Source: Rathayibacter sp. VKM Ac-2759 (GTDB taxonomy: Bacteria; Actinomycetota; Actinomycetes; Actinomycetales; Microbacteriaceae). Taken from it: 64,000 nt of DNA. Below, in pieces: positions 19,644 to 30,210 of the stretch (positions are counted from its first letter, which is position 1; each line of letters opens with the position of its first letter). The notes below the pieces were generated by a model. It worked only from the letters and a program-made list of their open reading frames with translations, searched no databases and had not been told where the DNA came from. The DNA lies in the NCBI RefSeq assembly GCF_009834225.1, contig NZ_CP047176.1, positions 2,480,001 through 2,544,000 on the forward strand. The letters are read 5' to 3'. The translations under genes were made by a program, and so were the position numbers.

Positions 19644-19717
19644 CCTCACAACTGAGGCCGGATGGCCCCGACTCCCGAGAATTCTCGGGAATCGAGCATC
19701 CAGCCTCAGTTGTGAGG
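19644..19717. repeat. nested palindrome with CAGCCTCAGTTG module, right copy; possible gcvP terminator
   Basis: Outer perfect 15-bp inverted repeat CCTCACAACTGAGGC (19644-19658) / GCCTCAGTTGTGAGG (19703-19717), extended by GGATG/CATCC, around an 18-bp perfect palindrome TCCCGAGAATTCTCGGGA (19673-19690). It lies 16 nt past the gcvP stop and shares CAGCCTCAGTTG (19701-19712) with the left copy. Confidence 0.7.
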
Positions 19718-19733
19718 TTCTAGCGCCGGCGGA

Positions 19734-22622
19734 TCAGGCGAAGGCCTCGATGGGCGGGCAGGCGCAGACGAGGTTGCGGTCGCCGAAGGCCTGGTCGACG
19801 CGGCGGACGGGCGGCCAGTACTTGCCGCGGACGAGGGTGCGGACGGGGTAGACCGCCTCCTCGCGGGAGTACGGGTGCGTCCACTCCTCGGCGACGAGGC
19901 ACTCCGCGGTGTGCGGGGCGCCGCGCAGCGGGTTGTCGTCGACGGGCCACTCCCCCGCGCCCACCCGGTCGGCCTCGGCCTTGATACCGATCATCGCGTC
20001 GATGAAGCGGTCGATCTCGGCGAGGTCCTCGCTCTCGGTCGGCTCGACCATCAGCGTCCCGGCGACGGGGAAGCTCATCGTCGGCGCGTGGAAGCCGTAG
20101 TCGACGAGGCGCTTCGCGACGTCGTCCACGGTGACCCCGGTCGCCGCGGTGAGCGGACGGATGTCGAGGATGCACTCGTGCGCCACGAGCCCGTTCTCGC
20201 CCGTGTACAGCACCGGGTAGTGCTCGCGGAGGCGCGCGGCCACGTAGTTCGCCGACAGGACGGCCGCTCCCGTCGCGGCCCGCAGGCCCTCCTCGCCCAT
20301 CATGCGGGCGTAGGCCCACGAGATCGGGAGGATGCCCGGGCTGCCGTACGGCGCCGCCGAGACGGGAGCGCCGCCGTGCACGACGGTCTCGCCGTGCTGG
20401 CCGACCGCGTGCTCGAGCCGCTGCGCGAGCGGGTGCCCGGGCAGGAACGGCGCGAGGTGCGCCTTGGCGGCGACGGGGCCGACTCCGGGGCCGCCTCCGC
20501 CGTGCGGGATGCAGAACGTCTTGTGCAGGTTGAGGTGCGAGACGTCGCCGCCGAAGTCGCCGAACCGGGCGAAGCCGAGCAGCGCGTTGAGGTTCGCGCC
20601 GTCGACGTAGACCTGGCCGCCGGCCTCGTGCACGAGCCGGCAGATCTCGGCGACCTCGTGCTCGTAGACGCCGTGCGTCGACGGGTACGTGATCATCAGC
20701 GCGGCGAGTCCGGCCGCGTGCTCGGCGATCTTGGCGCGCAGATCGTCGAGGTCGACGTTGCCGAGCTCGTCGCACGCGACGACGACGACCTTCATGCCCG
20801 CGAGCACAGCGCTCGCGGCATTGGTCCCGTGCGCACTGGAGGGGATGAGGCAGACGGTGCGCTCGAGGTCGCCGTTCGCGCGGTGGTAGCCGCGGATCGC
20901 GAGCAGTCCCGCCAGCTCGCCCTGCGAGCCCGCATTGGGCTGCAGCGAGACGGAGTCGTACCCGGTCAGGTGCGCGAGCCAGCGCTCGAGCTGGTCGATG
21001 AGAGCGAGGGAGCCCTCGACGTCGGACTCGGGGGCGAACGGGTGCAGGTTCGCGAACTCGGGCCAGCTGACCGCCTCCATCTCGGTGGCGGCGTTGAGCT
21101 TCATCGTGCAGGAGCCGAGCGGGATCATGCCGCGGTCGAGCGCGTAGTCGGCGTCGGCGAGGCGCTTGAGGTAGCGCATCATCGACGTCTCGCTGCGGTG
21201 GGTGTTGAACACCGGGTGCACGAGGAACGGCGTCGCCCGCTCCAGCACGGCCGGGATGCGGCGAGCCGCTCCTGCGATGAAGCCGGACGAGGAGTCGAGG
21301 TCGCCGATCGCGATCGCGACGGCGATCACCTCCTGGGACGTGACGGTCTCGTCGACCGACACGGCGACCGTGTCGGAGTCGACGAGGCGTACGTCGAACC
21401 CGGCGTCGCGGGCGCGGGTGACCGCCGCCTCCGCTCCGCCCGGCACCACGACGGCGACGGTGTCGAAGAAGTCGTCGTGCCGGAGGGTGAGGCCGGCGTC
21501 GGTCAGCAGGCGCGCGAGGAGCGCGGCCTGCGAGTGCACGCGCTCGGCGATCCGGGCGAGCCCGTCCGGTCCGTGGTAGACCGCGTACATCGCCGCCATG
21601 ACGGCGAGGAGCACCTGCGCGGTGCAGATGTTCGAGGTGGCCTTCTCGCGGCGGATGTGCTGCTCGCGCGCCTGCAGCGAGAGGCGGTACGCGGGGTGGC
21701 CCGCCGCGTCCTGGCTGACGCCGACGAGCCGGCCGGGGAGCTGGCGCTCGAGTCCCTTGCGCACGGCGAGATAGCCCGCGTGCGGTCCGCCGAAGCCCAT
21801 CGGGACTCCGAAGCGCTGGGAGGTGCCGACGGCGACGTCCGCGCCGAGCTCGCCCGGCGAGCGGACGAGGGTGAGGGCGAGCAGGTCGGCGGCGACGACC
21901 GCGAGGCCGCCGTGGGCCTTGACCGCGGCGAGCACCTCGGACGGGTCCCACAGGAGGCCGGAGGCCCCGGGGTACTGCACCAGGGCGCCGAACGCCTCCG
22001 GGACCTCGTCGGCCGGGGTCTCGGCCAGCGGCAGCTCGACGATGCGGATGCCCACCGCCTCCGCCCGGCCGCGCAGCAGTGCGAGCGTCTGCGGCAGGGC
22101 GTCGGAGTCGACGACGAAGACGTCGGTGCGCGCCTTCGAGGCCCGACGGGCCAGCAGCATCGCCTCGACGACGGCGGTGCCCTCGTCGAGCATCGAGGCG
22201 CCGGCGGTGTCGAGACCGGTGAGGTCGGAGACCATCGTCTGGAAGTTGATCAGCGCCTCGAGGCGGCCCTGCGAGATCTCGGGCTGGTACGGCGTGTAGG
22301 CCGTGTACCAGCTCGGGTTCTCGAGGACGTTGCGCTTGATCACGGCGGGCACGTGCGTGCCGTGGTAGCCGAGGCCGATGAGCGGGCGGCGCACCGTGTT
22401 GCGCGAGGCGAGCGCGCGCAGCTCGGCGAGCGCCTCCGTCTCGGTGGCGGGGGCGGGGAGGACGGGCTCGAGCTCGCGGACCTGGATCGAGTCGGGCACG
22501 GCGGCGGCGACCAGGTCGTCGACGGAGTCGTAGCCGAGGGCCGCGAGCATGGTGCGCTGCGCGTCGGCGTCGGTCCCGATGTGGCGCGACTCGAAGTCGC
22601 CGGGGGTGCGGGGGGTCGACAT
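19734..22622 (-). CDS. gcvP: glycine dehydrogenase (decarboxylating), P protein
   Basis: P protein of the glycine cleavage system: decarboxylates glycine and passes the aminomethyl group to the lipoyl arm of GcvH. At 962 residues it is the fused homodimeric type, with both P1 and P2 regions. The PLP-binding Lys is K701 in [18 protein letters not shown], followed by the glycine-rich loop characteristic of the family. The N-terminus carries the FESRHIGTD segment typical of GcvP. The ATG directly follows the gcvH stop with no gap, so the genes are coupled. It is the last gene of gcvT-gcvH-gcvP. Confidence 0.97.
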   Translation of the reverse strand: MSTPRTPGDFESRHIGTDADAQRTMLAALGYDSVDDLVAAAVPDSIQVRELEPVLPAPATETEALAELRALASRNTVRRPLIGLGYHGTHVPAVIKRNVLENPSWYTAYTPYQPEISQGRLEALINFQTMVSDLTGLDTAGASMLDEGTAVVEAMLLARRASKARTDVFVVDSDALPQTLALLRGRAEAVGIRIVELPLAETPADEVPEAFGALVQYPGASGLLWDPSEVLAAVKAHGGLAVVAADLLALTLVRSPGELGADVAVGTSQRFGVPMGFGGPHAGYLAVRKGLERQLPGRLVGVSQDAAGHPAYRLSLQAREQHIRREKATSNICTAQVLLAVMAAMYAVYHGPDGLARIAERVHSQAALLARLLTDAGLTLRHDDFFDTVAVVVPGGAEAAVTRARDAGFDVRLVDSDTVAVSVDETVTSQEVIAVAIAIGDLDSSSGFIAGAARRIPAVLERATPFLVHPVFNTHRSETSMMRYLKRLADADYALDRGMIPLGSCTMKLNAATEMEAVSWPEFANLHPFAPESDVEGSLALIDQLERWLAHLTGYDSVSLQPNAGSQGELAGLLAIRGYHRANGDLERTVCLIPSSAHGTNAASAVLAGMKVVVVACDELGNVDLDDLRAKIAEHAAGLAALMITYPSTHGVYEHEVAEICRLVHEAGGQVYVDGANLNALLGFARFGDFGGDVSHLNLHKTFCIPHGGGGPGVGPVAAKAHLAPFLPGHPLAQRLEHAVGQHGETVVHGGAPVSAAPYGSPGILPISWAYARMMGEEGLRAATGAAVLSANYVAARLREHYPVLYTGENGLVAHECILDIRPLTAATGVTVDDVAKRLVDYGFHAPTMSFPVAGTLMVEPTESEDLAEIDRFIDAMIGIKAEADRVGAGEWPVDDNPLRGAPHTAECLVAEEWTHPYSREEAVYPVRTLVRGKYWPPVRRVDQAFGDRNLVCACPPIEAFA

Positions 22623-22997
22623 CTACTCTCCGACCAGCTCGCCGTAGGCAGCGGCGTCGAGGAGGCCGTCGGGGAGCGCGTCGAAGCGCACCTTGATCAG
22701 CCAGCCCTCGCCGAAGGGGTCGGAGTTGACGAGCTCGGGGCTGTCGACGACGCCGGTGTTGGCCTCGAGGACCTCGCCGTCGACGGGGGCGAAGAGCTCG
22801 CCCACCGACTTCGTCGACTCGATCTCGCCGACGACGCTGCCGCCCTCGACGCGGGTGCCCGCCTCGGGGAGCTCGACGAAGACGACGTCGCCCAGCTTGT
22901 CGGCGGCGTAGGCGGTGATGCCCACGATCGCGGTGTCACCGTCGACGCGGATCCACTCGTGATCGGAGGTGTACTGCAGCTCGGAGGGAACGGCCAT
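22623..22997 (-). CDS. gcvH: glycine cleavage system H protein
   Basis: A 124-residue lipoyl carrier protein that shuttles the aminomethyl group from P to T and returns the reduced lipoyl arm to the L protein. The lipoylation site is Lys63 in [13 protein letters not shown], preceded by [12 protein letters not shown], both canonical. ATG at 22997 is 1 nt from the gcvT stop (TGAcATG), and its own stop abuts the gcvP start. Lipoate ligase and the L protein are not in the window. Confidence 0.97.
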   Translation of the reverse strand: MAVPSELQYTSDHEWIRVDGDTAIVGITAYAADKLGDVVFVELPEAGTRVEGGSVVGEIESTKSVGELFAPVDGEVLEANTGVVDSPELVNSDPFGEGWLIKVRFDALPDGLLDAAAYGELVGE

Positions 22998-22998
22998 G

Positions 22999-24255
<1,257 letters not shown>

Positions 24256-24313
24256 GGGAGTTCTCCGTTTCGTCGCAGTGCCGTATCCGCGTCCGCGCTG
24301 GTCGGCGATGCGT

Positions 24314-24327
24314 GGCACAGCAGTGCC
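24314..24327 (-). promoter_or_regulatory. hairpin in the gcvT leader
   Basis: GGCAC-AGCA-GTGCC perfect 5-bp hairpin just downstream of the riboswitch aptamers and about 60 nt before the gcvT start. It may be part of the expression platform. Confidence 0.35.
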
Positions 24328-24337
24328 GTGGGAACTC

Positions 24338-24513
24338 CCCCTCTGTCGTGGTGCCTGAGAGATTCGCGGCGCCAGCTGAGGACGTCCGCTTTCACCATGG
24401 GCGGATCCGTCGGCGGATCGCTTTCCAGAGTGGCCAGTTCGACGCGGTACAAGACCTGAGAGATTGGCGGGGAGGCTTGCTCCTTCGGTGCCGACCGGAG
24501 TCGGCTCTCCCGC
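24338..24513 (-). promoter_or_regulatory. tandem glycine riboswitch
   Basis: Read on the minus strand, aptamer I starts at GGGAGAGCC (about 24512), has the conserved ACCGAAGGAGCAA and AATCTCTCAGG; aptamer II follows with GGTGAAAGC, a second AATCTCTCAGG and GACAGAGGG (about 24341). Two aptamers joined by a short linker are the classic glycine riboswitch. The position before gcvT fits glycine-induced expression of gcvTHP. The boundaries are approximate. Confidence 0.93.
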
Positions 24514-24582
24514 GTCGCGTATGCGGCCCGGTATTCGGTTGTGCGGTCAGCCTAGCGAAGGCGCGCACGCGGTGTCCCCCTC

Positions 24583-24643
24583 CGCCGGATGCCGCGTGAG
24601 GACGTCCCCGTCGGTGTGACGCGTGCGCAAGCGGCATCCGGCG
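24583..24643. repeat. intergenic inverted repeat
   Basis: Perfect 13-bp arms CGCCGGATGCCGC (24583-24595) / GCGGCATCCGGCG (24631-24643) around a 35-nt loop, between the divergent gcvT leader and nrtR. It is not at a gene end, so it is not an ordinary terminator; its role is unknown. Confidence 0.5.
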
Positions 24644-24678
24644 AAGACCGCCTGAACGGTTTGGTGTTCGGGTCGAGA

Positions 24679-24710
24679 TGACACTAAGCTCGTTCCAGCA
24701 CTTAGGGTCA
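24679..24710. promoter_or_regulatory. candidate NrtR operator
   Basis: TGACACTAAG (24679-24688) and CTTAGGGTCA (24701-24710) form an inverted repeat with 9 of 10 matching positions and a 12-nt spacer, 26 nt before the nrtR start. NrtR regulators usually bind a palindrome before their own NAD operon; the exact consensus here is inferred. Confidence 0.55.
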
Positions 24711-24735
24711 CGACGACTTTTAGTAGGGACACCCC

Positions 24736-25422
24736 GTGGATCGAGACGATCAGCCGCAGCTCGCGGTGTCGACCGTGATCTTCGCGCTGCGCCCGCACCC
24801 CGAGACGGGGGCGAGCACGGTGTGGATCCCGGTCGTCCGCCGCATCCGCGAGCCGTTCGAGGGGCTCTGGGCACTGCCCGGCGGGCCGCTCCGTCCCGAC
24901 GAGGACCTCGCGGAAGCGGCGCGCCGCACCCTGCGCGCCACCACCGGCCTCGCGCCCCGCTACCTCGAGCAGCTCTACGCGGTGGGCGGCACGGACCGCT
25001 CCCCCGGCGAGCGCCGCGTGGTCTCGATCGTCTACTGGGCGCTCGTGCGCACCTCCGAGGCCGACGAGGCGATCGACGACGAGAACGTCACCTGGCTCTG
25101 CACCGATCTGCCCCTCGAGCTCGCGTTCGACCACGGCGTGATCGTCGAGTACGCGCTCTGGCGCCTGCGCAACAAGATGGAGTACTCCCGCATCGCGCAC
25201 GCGTTCCTCGGCGAGACGTTCACGCTCGCCCAGCTGCGCGAGGTGCACGAGGCCGTGCTCCAGAAGCCCCTCGATCCGGCGAACTTCCGCCGCACGATCG
25301 AGGCCTCCAAGACCGTGGTACCGACCGAGCAGCGGCTGACGGGCACCCGTCACCGCCCGCCCCGGCTGTACCGCTACGACGGGTCCGTGGCACTCGTCGA
25401 CAACGGGCCGCTCCCCGTCTGA
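24736..25422 (+). CDS. nrtR: NrtR-type Nudix-like transcriptional regulator of NAD synthesis
   Basis: A 228-residue protein with an N-terminal Nudix-fold domain (about 1-140) and a C-terminal winged-helix segment (about 145-215: LGETFTLAQLREVHEAVL, then DPANFRRTIEASKTVV). The Nudix box region reads GGPLRPDEDLAEAARRTLRAT: the REuxEE catalytic core is replaced by R-T-L-R-A-T, so hydrolase activity is unlikely and ligand sensing (ADP-ribose in characterised NrtR) is expected. GTG start with AGGGA upstream. It is first in line with nadA-nadB-nadC on the same strand (34-nt gap), which makes the NAD assignment strong. Confidence 0.9.
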   Translation: MDRDDQPQLAVSTVIFALRPHPETGASTVWIPVVRRIREPFEGLWALPGGPLRPDEDLAEAARRTLRATTGLAPRYLEQLYAVGGTDRSPGERRVVSIVYWALVRTSEADEAIDDENVTWLCTDLPLELAFDHGVIVEYALWRLRNKMEYSRIAHAFLGETFTLAQLREVHEAVLQKPLDPANFRRTIEASKTVVPTEQRLTGTRHRPPRLYRYDGSVALVDNGPLPV

Positions 25423-25456
25423 GCGCCCGTCAGTCCGCACCATCCGAGGAGACACC

Positions 25457-26749
25457 GTGACATCGGTCGACAGCACCATCCAGCTCATCGAGCGGGGAGC
25501 CCCCGGCGCGACCTGCGCCCCCGAGCTCGCCGACGCGCCGTGGTCGTTCGACCTCGGCCTCCCCGCCTACGGTCCCGGAGCGTCGCAGGCCGACCCGATC
25601 CCGGCCGAGGCGCCCGTGCAGGGCCGGCTGCCCGAGGAGTACACCTCGGCGAGCGCCGACGAGCTGCACCGCCGCATCCTGGCGGCGAAGGAGACCCTCG
25701 GCGACCGCGTCGTCGTGCTCGGCCACTTCTACCAGCGCGACGAGGTGGTGCAGTACGCCGACTTCGTGGGCGACTCGTTCCAGCTCGCGAAGGCGGCGAA
25801 GGGCCGCCCCGACGCCGAGGCCATCGTCTTCTGCGGCGTCCACTTCATGGCAGAGACCGCCGACATCCTGTCGCGTCCGGAGCAGGCCGTGATCCTCCCG
25901 AACCTCGCGGCCGGCTGCTCGATGGCCGACATGGCCGACATCGACTCCGTCGAGGACGCGTGGGCCGAGCTGACCGAGCTCTACGGCACCGAGCCCGATG
26001 CCGACGGCCGCGTGCCGCTCGTCCCGGTGACCTACATGAACTCCTCCGCCGCGCTCAAGGCGTTCTGCGGCCGCAACGGCGGTGTCGTCTGCACGTCCTC
26101 GAACGCCGCGACCGTGCTCGAGGACGCGTTCGCGCGCGGGCAGCGGGTCCTCTTCTTCCCCGACCAGCACCTGGGCCGCAACACCGCCAAGGCGATGGGC
26201 GTGCCGCTCGAGCGGATGCCGATGTGGAACCCGCGGAAGCCGCAGGGCGGCTCCGACGCGGCGACCCTGCTCGACGCGCAGGTGATCCTCTGGCACGGGT
26301 TCTGCTCGGTGCACAAGCGCTTCACCGTCGCGCAGATCGAGAAGGCCCGCGTCGAGCACCCGGGCGTGCGCGTGATCGTGCACCCGGAGTGCCCGATGGC
26401 GGTCGTCGACGCGGCCGACGAGTACGGCTCGACCGACTACATCGTGAAGGCCATCGAGGCGGCACCGGCCGGCAGCACCTTCGCGATCGGCACCGAGATC
26501 AACCTCGTGCAGCGCCTCGCCGCGCAGTACCCCGAGCACACGATCTTCTGCCTCGACGACGTCGTCTGCCCCTGCTCGACGATGTACCGCATCCACCCGG
26601 GCTACCTCGCCTGGGTGCTCGAGGGGCTCGTCGAGGGCCGCGTGCTCAACCGCATCAGCGTCGAGGAGTCCGTGCAGATCGAGGCCCGCGTGGCGCTCGA
26701 GCGGATGCTCGCCGCCGTCCCGCCCGCGGGCCCCGTCGCGGCGGCCTGA
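25457..26749 (+). CDS. nadA: quinolinate synthase A
   Basis: [4Fe-4S] enzyme condensing iminoaspartate with dihydroxyacetone phosphate to quinolinate in de novo NAD synthesis. The motifs are clear: VLGHFYQRDEVVQYAD, FCGVHFMAETADIL with Cys126, VHPECPMAVV with Cys312, and VVCPCSTMYRIH with Cys371/Cys373. One Cys from each region would bind the cluster. GTG at 25457 has a good AGGAGA site. The 430-residue length with an N-terminal extension of about 60 residues is the long actinobacterial form. It is followed by nadB after 1 nt. Confidence 0.96.
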   Translation: MTSVDSTIQLIERGAPGATCAPELADAPWSFDLGLPAYGPGASQADPIPAEAPVQGRLPEEYTSASADELHRRILAAKETLGDRVVVLGHFYQRDEVVQYADFVGDSFQLAKAAKGRPDAEAIVFCGVHFMAETADILSRPEQAVILPNLAAGCSMADMADIDSVEDAWAELTELYGTEPDADGRVPLVPVTYMNSSAALKAFCGRNGGVVCTSSNAATVLEDAFARGQRVLFFPDQHLGRNTAKAMGVPLERMPMWNPRKPQGGSDAATLLDAQVILWHGFCSVHKRFTVAQIEKARVEHPGVRVIVHPECPMAVVDAADEYGSTDYIVKAIEAAPAGSTFAIGTEINLVQRLAAQYPEHTIFCLDDVVCPCSTMYRIHPGYLAWVLEGLVEGRVLNRISVEESVQIEARVALERMLAAVPPAGPVAAA

Positions 26750-26750
26750 C

Positions 26751-28241
26751 ATGCGCCGCGTCGTCGTCGTCGGCAGCGGGATCGCCGGACTCGTCACCGC
26801 CCTGCTGGCCTCGCGCCGGCACGAGGTCGTGCTCGTCACCAAGGGCGAGCTCGCGGAGTCGAACACGCGCTACGCGCAGGGCGGGATCGCGGTCGTCGCC
26901 TCGCCCTCCGACTCCGTCGCCCTGCACGTCGAGGACACGCTGACCGCCGGGGCGGGGCTCTGCTCGCGCTCGGCGGTCGAGGTGCTCTGCGGGGAGGGCC
27001 CGGCGTCCGTCGCGGCCCTGCAGGCGTGGGGCGTCGGGTTCGACCGCGACGGCGGCGACCTGGCGCGCGGGCTCGAGGCGGCGCACTCGCGCCCCCGGAT
27101 CCTGCACGCGGGAGGGGACGCGACCGGCGCCGCGATCGAGGAGGCGCTCGTCGCCGCGGTGCGCGCCGCCTCCGCCGTCACGGTGCTCGAGTGGACCGCG
27201 CTCGTCGACCTCGTGCGTCCCGCGGACGCGGTCACCGGGGTCGACGTCCTGCGCGGAGGCCGGGTCGAGCGGATCGACGCGGACGCGGTCGTGCTCGCGA
27301 CCGGAGGCGCCGGGCGGCTCTACCGGCACACGACGAACCCGGCCGTCGCGACCGGCGACGGGCTCGCGGCGGCGATCCGCGCGGGCGCGCAGACGGCCGA
27401 TCTCGAGTTCTACCAGTTCCACCCCACGGCGCTGGCGAGCGGGTTCCTCGTCTCGGAGGCGGTGCGCGGCGAGGGCGCTGTGCTGCGCGACGCCGCGGGC
27501 GAGCGCTTCATGGCGGCGGTCCACCCCGACGCCGAGCTGGCCCCGCGCGACGTCGTGGCGCGCGCGATCGCCGAGCGGATGCGACTCCAGGGCGGGCTGC
27601 CCGTGCACCTCGACGCGCGGGCGATCCCCGCGGAGGTGCTGGCGCGCCGGTTCCCGACGATCTCGGCCGCCTGCCGCGCGGGCGGACTGTCGCTCGCCCA
27701 CGACCTCATCCCCGTCACTCCGGCTGCGCACTACTGGATGGGCGGGATCGCGACCGACCTCGACGGGCGGACGAGCCTCCCGGGCCTCCTCGCGGTCGGC
27801 GAGGCCGCGTGCACCGGCGTGCACGGGGCGAACCGACTCGCCTCGAACAGCCTGCTCGAGGGCGTGGTCTTCGCGCGGCGCGCGGCCGCGGCGCTCGATC
27901 GCGAGCCCGTCACCGCCTCCGCCGCCCCTGCCGCCCGGCCGGTGACGCCCCTGGCCCTCGACCGCGCGGCGCTGCAGGCCGCGATGTGGACGGGCGCCGG
28001 GCTCTCCCGCGACGCGGCAGGGCTCGAGGGGGCGCGCGACGCGCTCGGCGCCGGCACTCCCGCTCCCCTCACCCTCGAGACGCTCGAGGACGCGAACCTC
28101 CGCACCGCCGGTCTCGCGCTCGTCGACGCCGCGCTCGCCCGCGCCGAGTCGCGCGGAGCGCACCACCGCACCGACCACCCCTCCACCTCCGCGACGGCCT
28201 ACCGCGTCGCCGGCACCAGAAAGGTCGCCGTCCCGTGCTGA
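26751..28241 (+). CDS. nadB: L-aspartate oxidase
   Basis: FAD enzyme oxidising L-aspartate to iminoaspartate, which NadA uses directly. The N-terminal dinucleotide-binding motif is VVVGSGIAGLVTALLA; the succinate-dehydrogenase-like flavoprotein features RILHAGGDATG, QFHPTAL and the C-terminal GEAACTGVHGANRLASNSLLEG are present. 496 residues. The ATG begins one base after the nadA stop, and the 3' end overlaps nadC by 7 nt, so nadABC is a coupled operon. Confidence 0.95.
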   Translation: MRRVVVVGSGIAGLVTALLASRRHEVVLVTKGELAESNTRYAQGGIAVVASPSDSVALHVEDTLTAGAGLCSRSAVEVLCGEGPASVAALQAWGVGFDRDGGDLARGLEAAHSRPRILHAGGDATGAAIEEALVAAVRAASAVTVLEWTALVDLVRPADAVTGVDVLRGGRVERIDADAVVLATGGAGRLYRHTTNPAVATGDGLAAAIRAGAQTADLEFYQFHPTALASGFLVSEAVRGEGAVLRDAAGERFMAAVHPDAELAPRDVVARAIAERMRLQGGLPVHLDARAIPAEVLARRFPTISAACRAGGLSLAHDLIPVTPAAHYWMGGIATDLDGRTSLPGLLAVGEAACTGVHGANRLASNSLLEGVVFARRAAAALDREPVTASAAPAARPVTPLALDRAALQAAMWTGAGLSRDAAGLEGARDALGAGTPAPLTLETLEDANLRTAGLALVDAALARAESRGAHHRTDHPSTSATAYRVAGTRKVAVPC

Positions 28242-29098
28242 CCCGTCAGAGCATCGAACGCCTCGTCACCCTCGCCCTCGAGGAGGACGCCCCCTGGGGC
28301 GACCTCACCTCGGACACGCTGATCCCGCCGGACGCGACGGCGTCGGCGCAGCTCGTCGCCCGCGAGCCCGGCGTCTTCAGCGGCGGTGCCGTGCTGCTGG
28401 GCACGTTCCTGCAGGCCGACTCGCGGATCCGCGTCTCCGGCATCGCCGAGGACGGCGCGCGCTTCGACACCGGCACGGTGCTCGCCACGATCGACGGCCC
28501 CGCCGGCGGGGTGCTGCGCGGCGAGCGCGTGGCCCTCAACCTGGTGCAGCGGATGAGCGGCATCGCCACGCTCACCGCACGCTACGTCGCCGCGGTCGAG
28601 GGCACGCGGGCGCGCATCGTCGACACCCGCAAGACGACGCCGGGGCTGCGGGCTCTGGAGCGCCACGCGGTGCTCAGCGGCGGCGGGTACAACCACCGCT
28701 TCTCGCTCTCGGACGCGATCCTCGCCAAGGACAACCACCTCGCGATCCTCGCGGAGCGCGGGATCGATCTCACCACCGCTCTGCGCGCCGCGCGCGCGAC
28801 GGTCTCGCACACGACGCACATCGAGGTCGAGGTAGACCGGCTCGACCAGGTCGAGGCGGCGCTCGCGGGCGGGGCCGACACGATCATGCTCGACAACTTC
28901 ACGCCCGAGCAGCTGGCGCAGGGCGTCGCGCTCATCGGCGGCCGCGCGGTGGTCGAGGCGAGCGGAGGCGTGAACCTCGAGTCGGTCAGGGCCATCGCCG
29001 AGGCGGGGGTCGACGTGATCTCCGTCGGCGCGCTCACGCACAGCGTCCGCTCGCTCGACCTCGGGCTCGACATCGCCGTGTCCTCGGCTCCGGCGTGA
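28235..29098 (+). CDS. nadC: nicotinate-nucleotide pyrophosphorylase (quinolinate phosphoribosyltransferase)
   Basis: Converts quinolinate and PRPP to nicotinate mononucleotide and CO2, closing the de novo branch opened by NadB and NadA. Recognised by EEDAPWGDLTSD at the N-terminus, RIVDTRKTTPGLR (phosphoribosyl/quinolinate contacts), and the C-terminal EASGGVNLESVRAIAEAGVDVISVGALTHS barrel strands. GTG at 28235 overlaps the nadB stop by 7 nt and gives 287 residues, the usual length. It overlaps the next gene by 4 nt. Confidence 0.95.
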   Translation: MLTRQSIERLVTLALEEDAPWGDLTSDTLIPPDATASAQLVAREPGVFSGGAVLLGTFLQADSRIRVSGIAEDGARFDTGTVLATIDGPAGGVLRGERVALNLVQRMSGIATLTARYVAAVEGTRARIVDTRKTTPGLRALERHAVLSGGGYNHRFSLSDAILAKDNHLAILAERGIDLTTALRAARATVSHTTHIEVEVDRLDQVEAALAGGADTIMLDNFTPEQLAQGVALIGGRAVVEASGGVNLESVRAIAEAGVDVISVGALTHSVRSLDLGLDIAVSSAPA

Positions 29099-30204
29099 TC
29101 TACCTCGACCACGCGGCGTCCTCGCCCGTCCGCCGAGAGGTCCTCGAGGCGATGTGGCCGTTCCTCACCAGCGAGTACGGCAATCCGTCGAGCACGCACT
29201 CGCTGGGCGATGCGGCCGCACGGGCGCTGACCGAGGCGCGGAGTCGCGTCGCCGCTTTCCTGGGCGGGCGCGCCTCCGAGGTCCTCTTCACCTCGGGCGG
29301 GACGGAGTCGATCAACACGGCGGTCAAGGGCATCGCGCTCGGCGACCCGCGCGGGCGGCACCTGGTGATCTCGGCGATCGAGCACGAGGCGACGGTCGAG
29401 TCGGCCGACCACCTCCGGCGGCTGCACGGCGTCGAGGTCTCTGTCGCACCCGTCGACTCCTCGGGCCGGCTCGACCTCGCGGCCCTCGCGGCGCTCCTCC
29501 GGCCCGACACGACGCTCGTCTCGATCCTCGCCGCCAGCAACGAGATCGGCACCGTGCAGGATGTGCCGGCGGTCGCCGCGCTCTGCCGCGAGCACCGGAT
29601 CCCGCTGCACGTCGATGCGGTGCAGGCCGCGGGCTGGCTCGATCTCACCGGGCTCGGCGCCGACGCGGTCTCGATCTCGGGGCACAAGCTGGGCGCACCG
29701 AAGGGGGTCGGGGCGCTGCTGCTGCGCAGCCGCACGGCGTTCGAGCCCCTGATCCACGGCGGCGGGCAGGAGCGCGAGCGGCGCTCGGGCACCGAGAACG
29801 TGGCCTTCGCCGTCGCCCTCGGAGCCGCCGTGGCGCTCGTCGACCCGGCGCGGGCGGCCCGGATCGCCGCGGTGCGCGACGCGTTCGCGGCGCGGGTCGC
29901 GACAGGGGCGCCCCGCGCGGTGCCGACCGGATCGGCGGAGCACCGCCTCCCGTCGATCGCCTCCTACGTCGTTCCCGGCCGCAGCGGCGAGTCGATCCTG
30001 CTCGCCCTGGAGGAGCGCGGCGTCGTCGTCTCGAGCGGCTCGGCCTGCGCCGCCGGCCGCGACGAGCCGTCGGCGGTGCTGCTGGCGCTCGGGCTGGAGC
30101 CCGCCCTCGCGCAGACGGCCGTGCGCTTCAGCTTCGGCGCCGAGTCGACGGTGGCGGAGGCGGAGAGCGCGGCGGACGCGTTCGCCGCGGTGCTCGCGGG
30201 CTGA
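29095..30204 (+). CDS. cysteine desulfurase (NifS/IscS-like) of the NAD operon
   Basis: PLP-dependent class V enzyme releasing sulfur from cysteine. The Schiff-base Lys is K198 in SISGHKLGAPKG; the persulfide Cys is C318 in SSGSACAAG. 369 residues with the N-terminal YLDHAASSPV. Translationally coupled to nadC (GTGA overlap), so the likely job is supplying sulfur for the NadA [4Fe-4S] cluster, the role proposed for nadS/nifS genes found in nad operons. The start GTG at 29095 leaves a minimal N-terminus that matches the family. General Fe-S or tRNA thiolation roles cannot be excluded. Confidence 0.92.
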   Translation: MIYLDHAASSPVRREVLEAMWPFLTSEYGNPSSTHSLGDAAARALTEARSRVAAFLGGRASEVLFTSGGTESINTAVKGIALGDPRGRHLVISAIEHEATVESADHLRRLHGVEVSVAPVDSSGRLDLAALAALLRPDTTLVSILAASNEIGTVQDVPAVAALCREHRIPLHVDAVQAAGWLDLTGLGADAVSISGHKLGAPKGVGALLLRSRTAFEPLIHGGGQERERRSGTENVAFAVALGAAVALVDPARAARIAAVRDAFAARVATGAPRAVPTGSAEHRLPSIASYVVPGRSGESILLALEERGVVVSSGSACAAGRDEPSAVLLALGLEPALAQTAVRFSFGAESTVAEAESAADAFAAVLAG

Positions 30205-30210
30205 CCCGCG

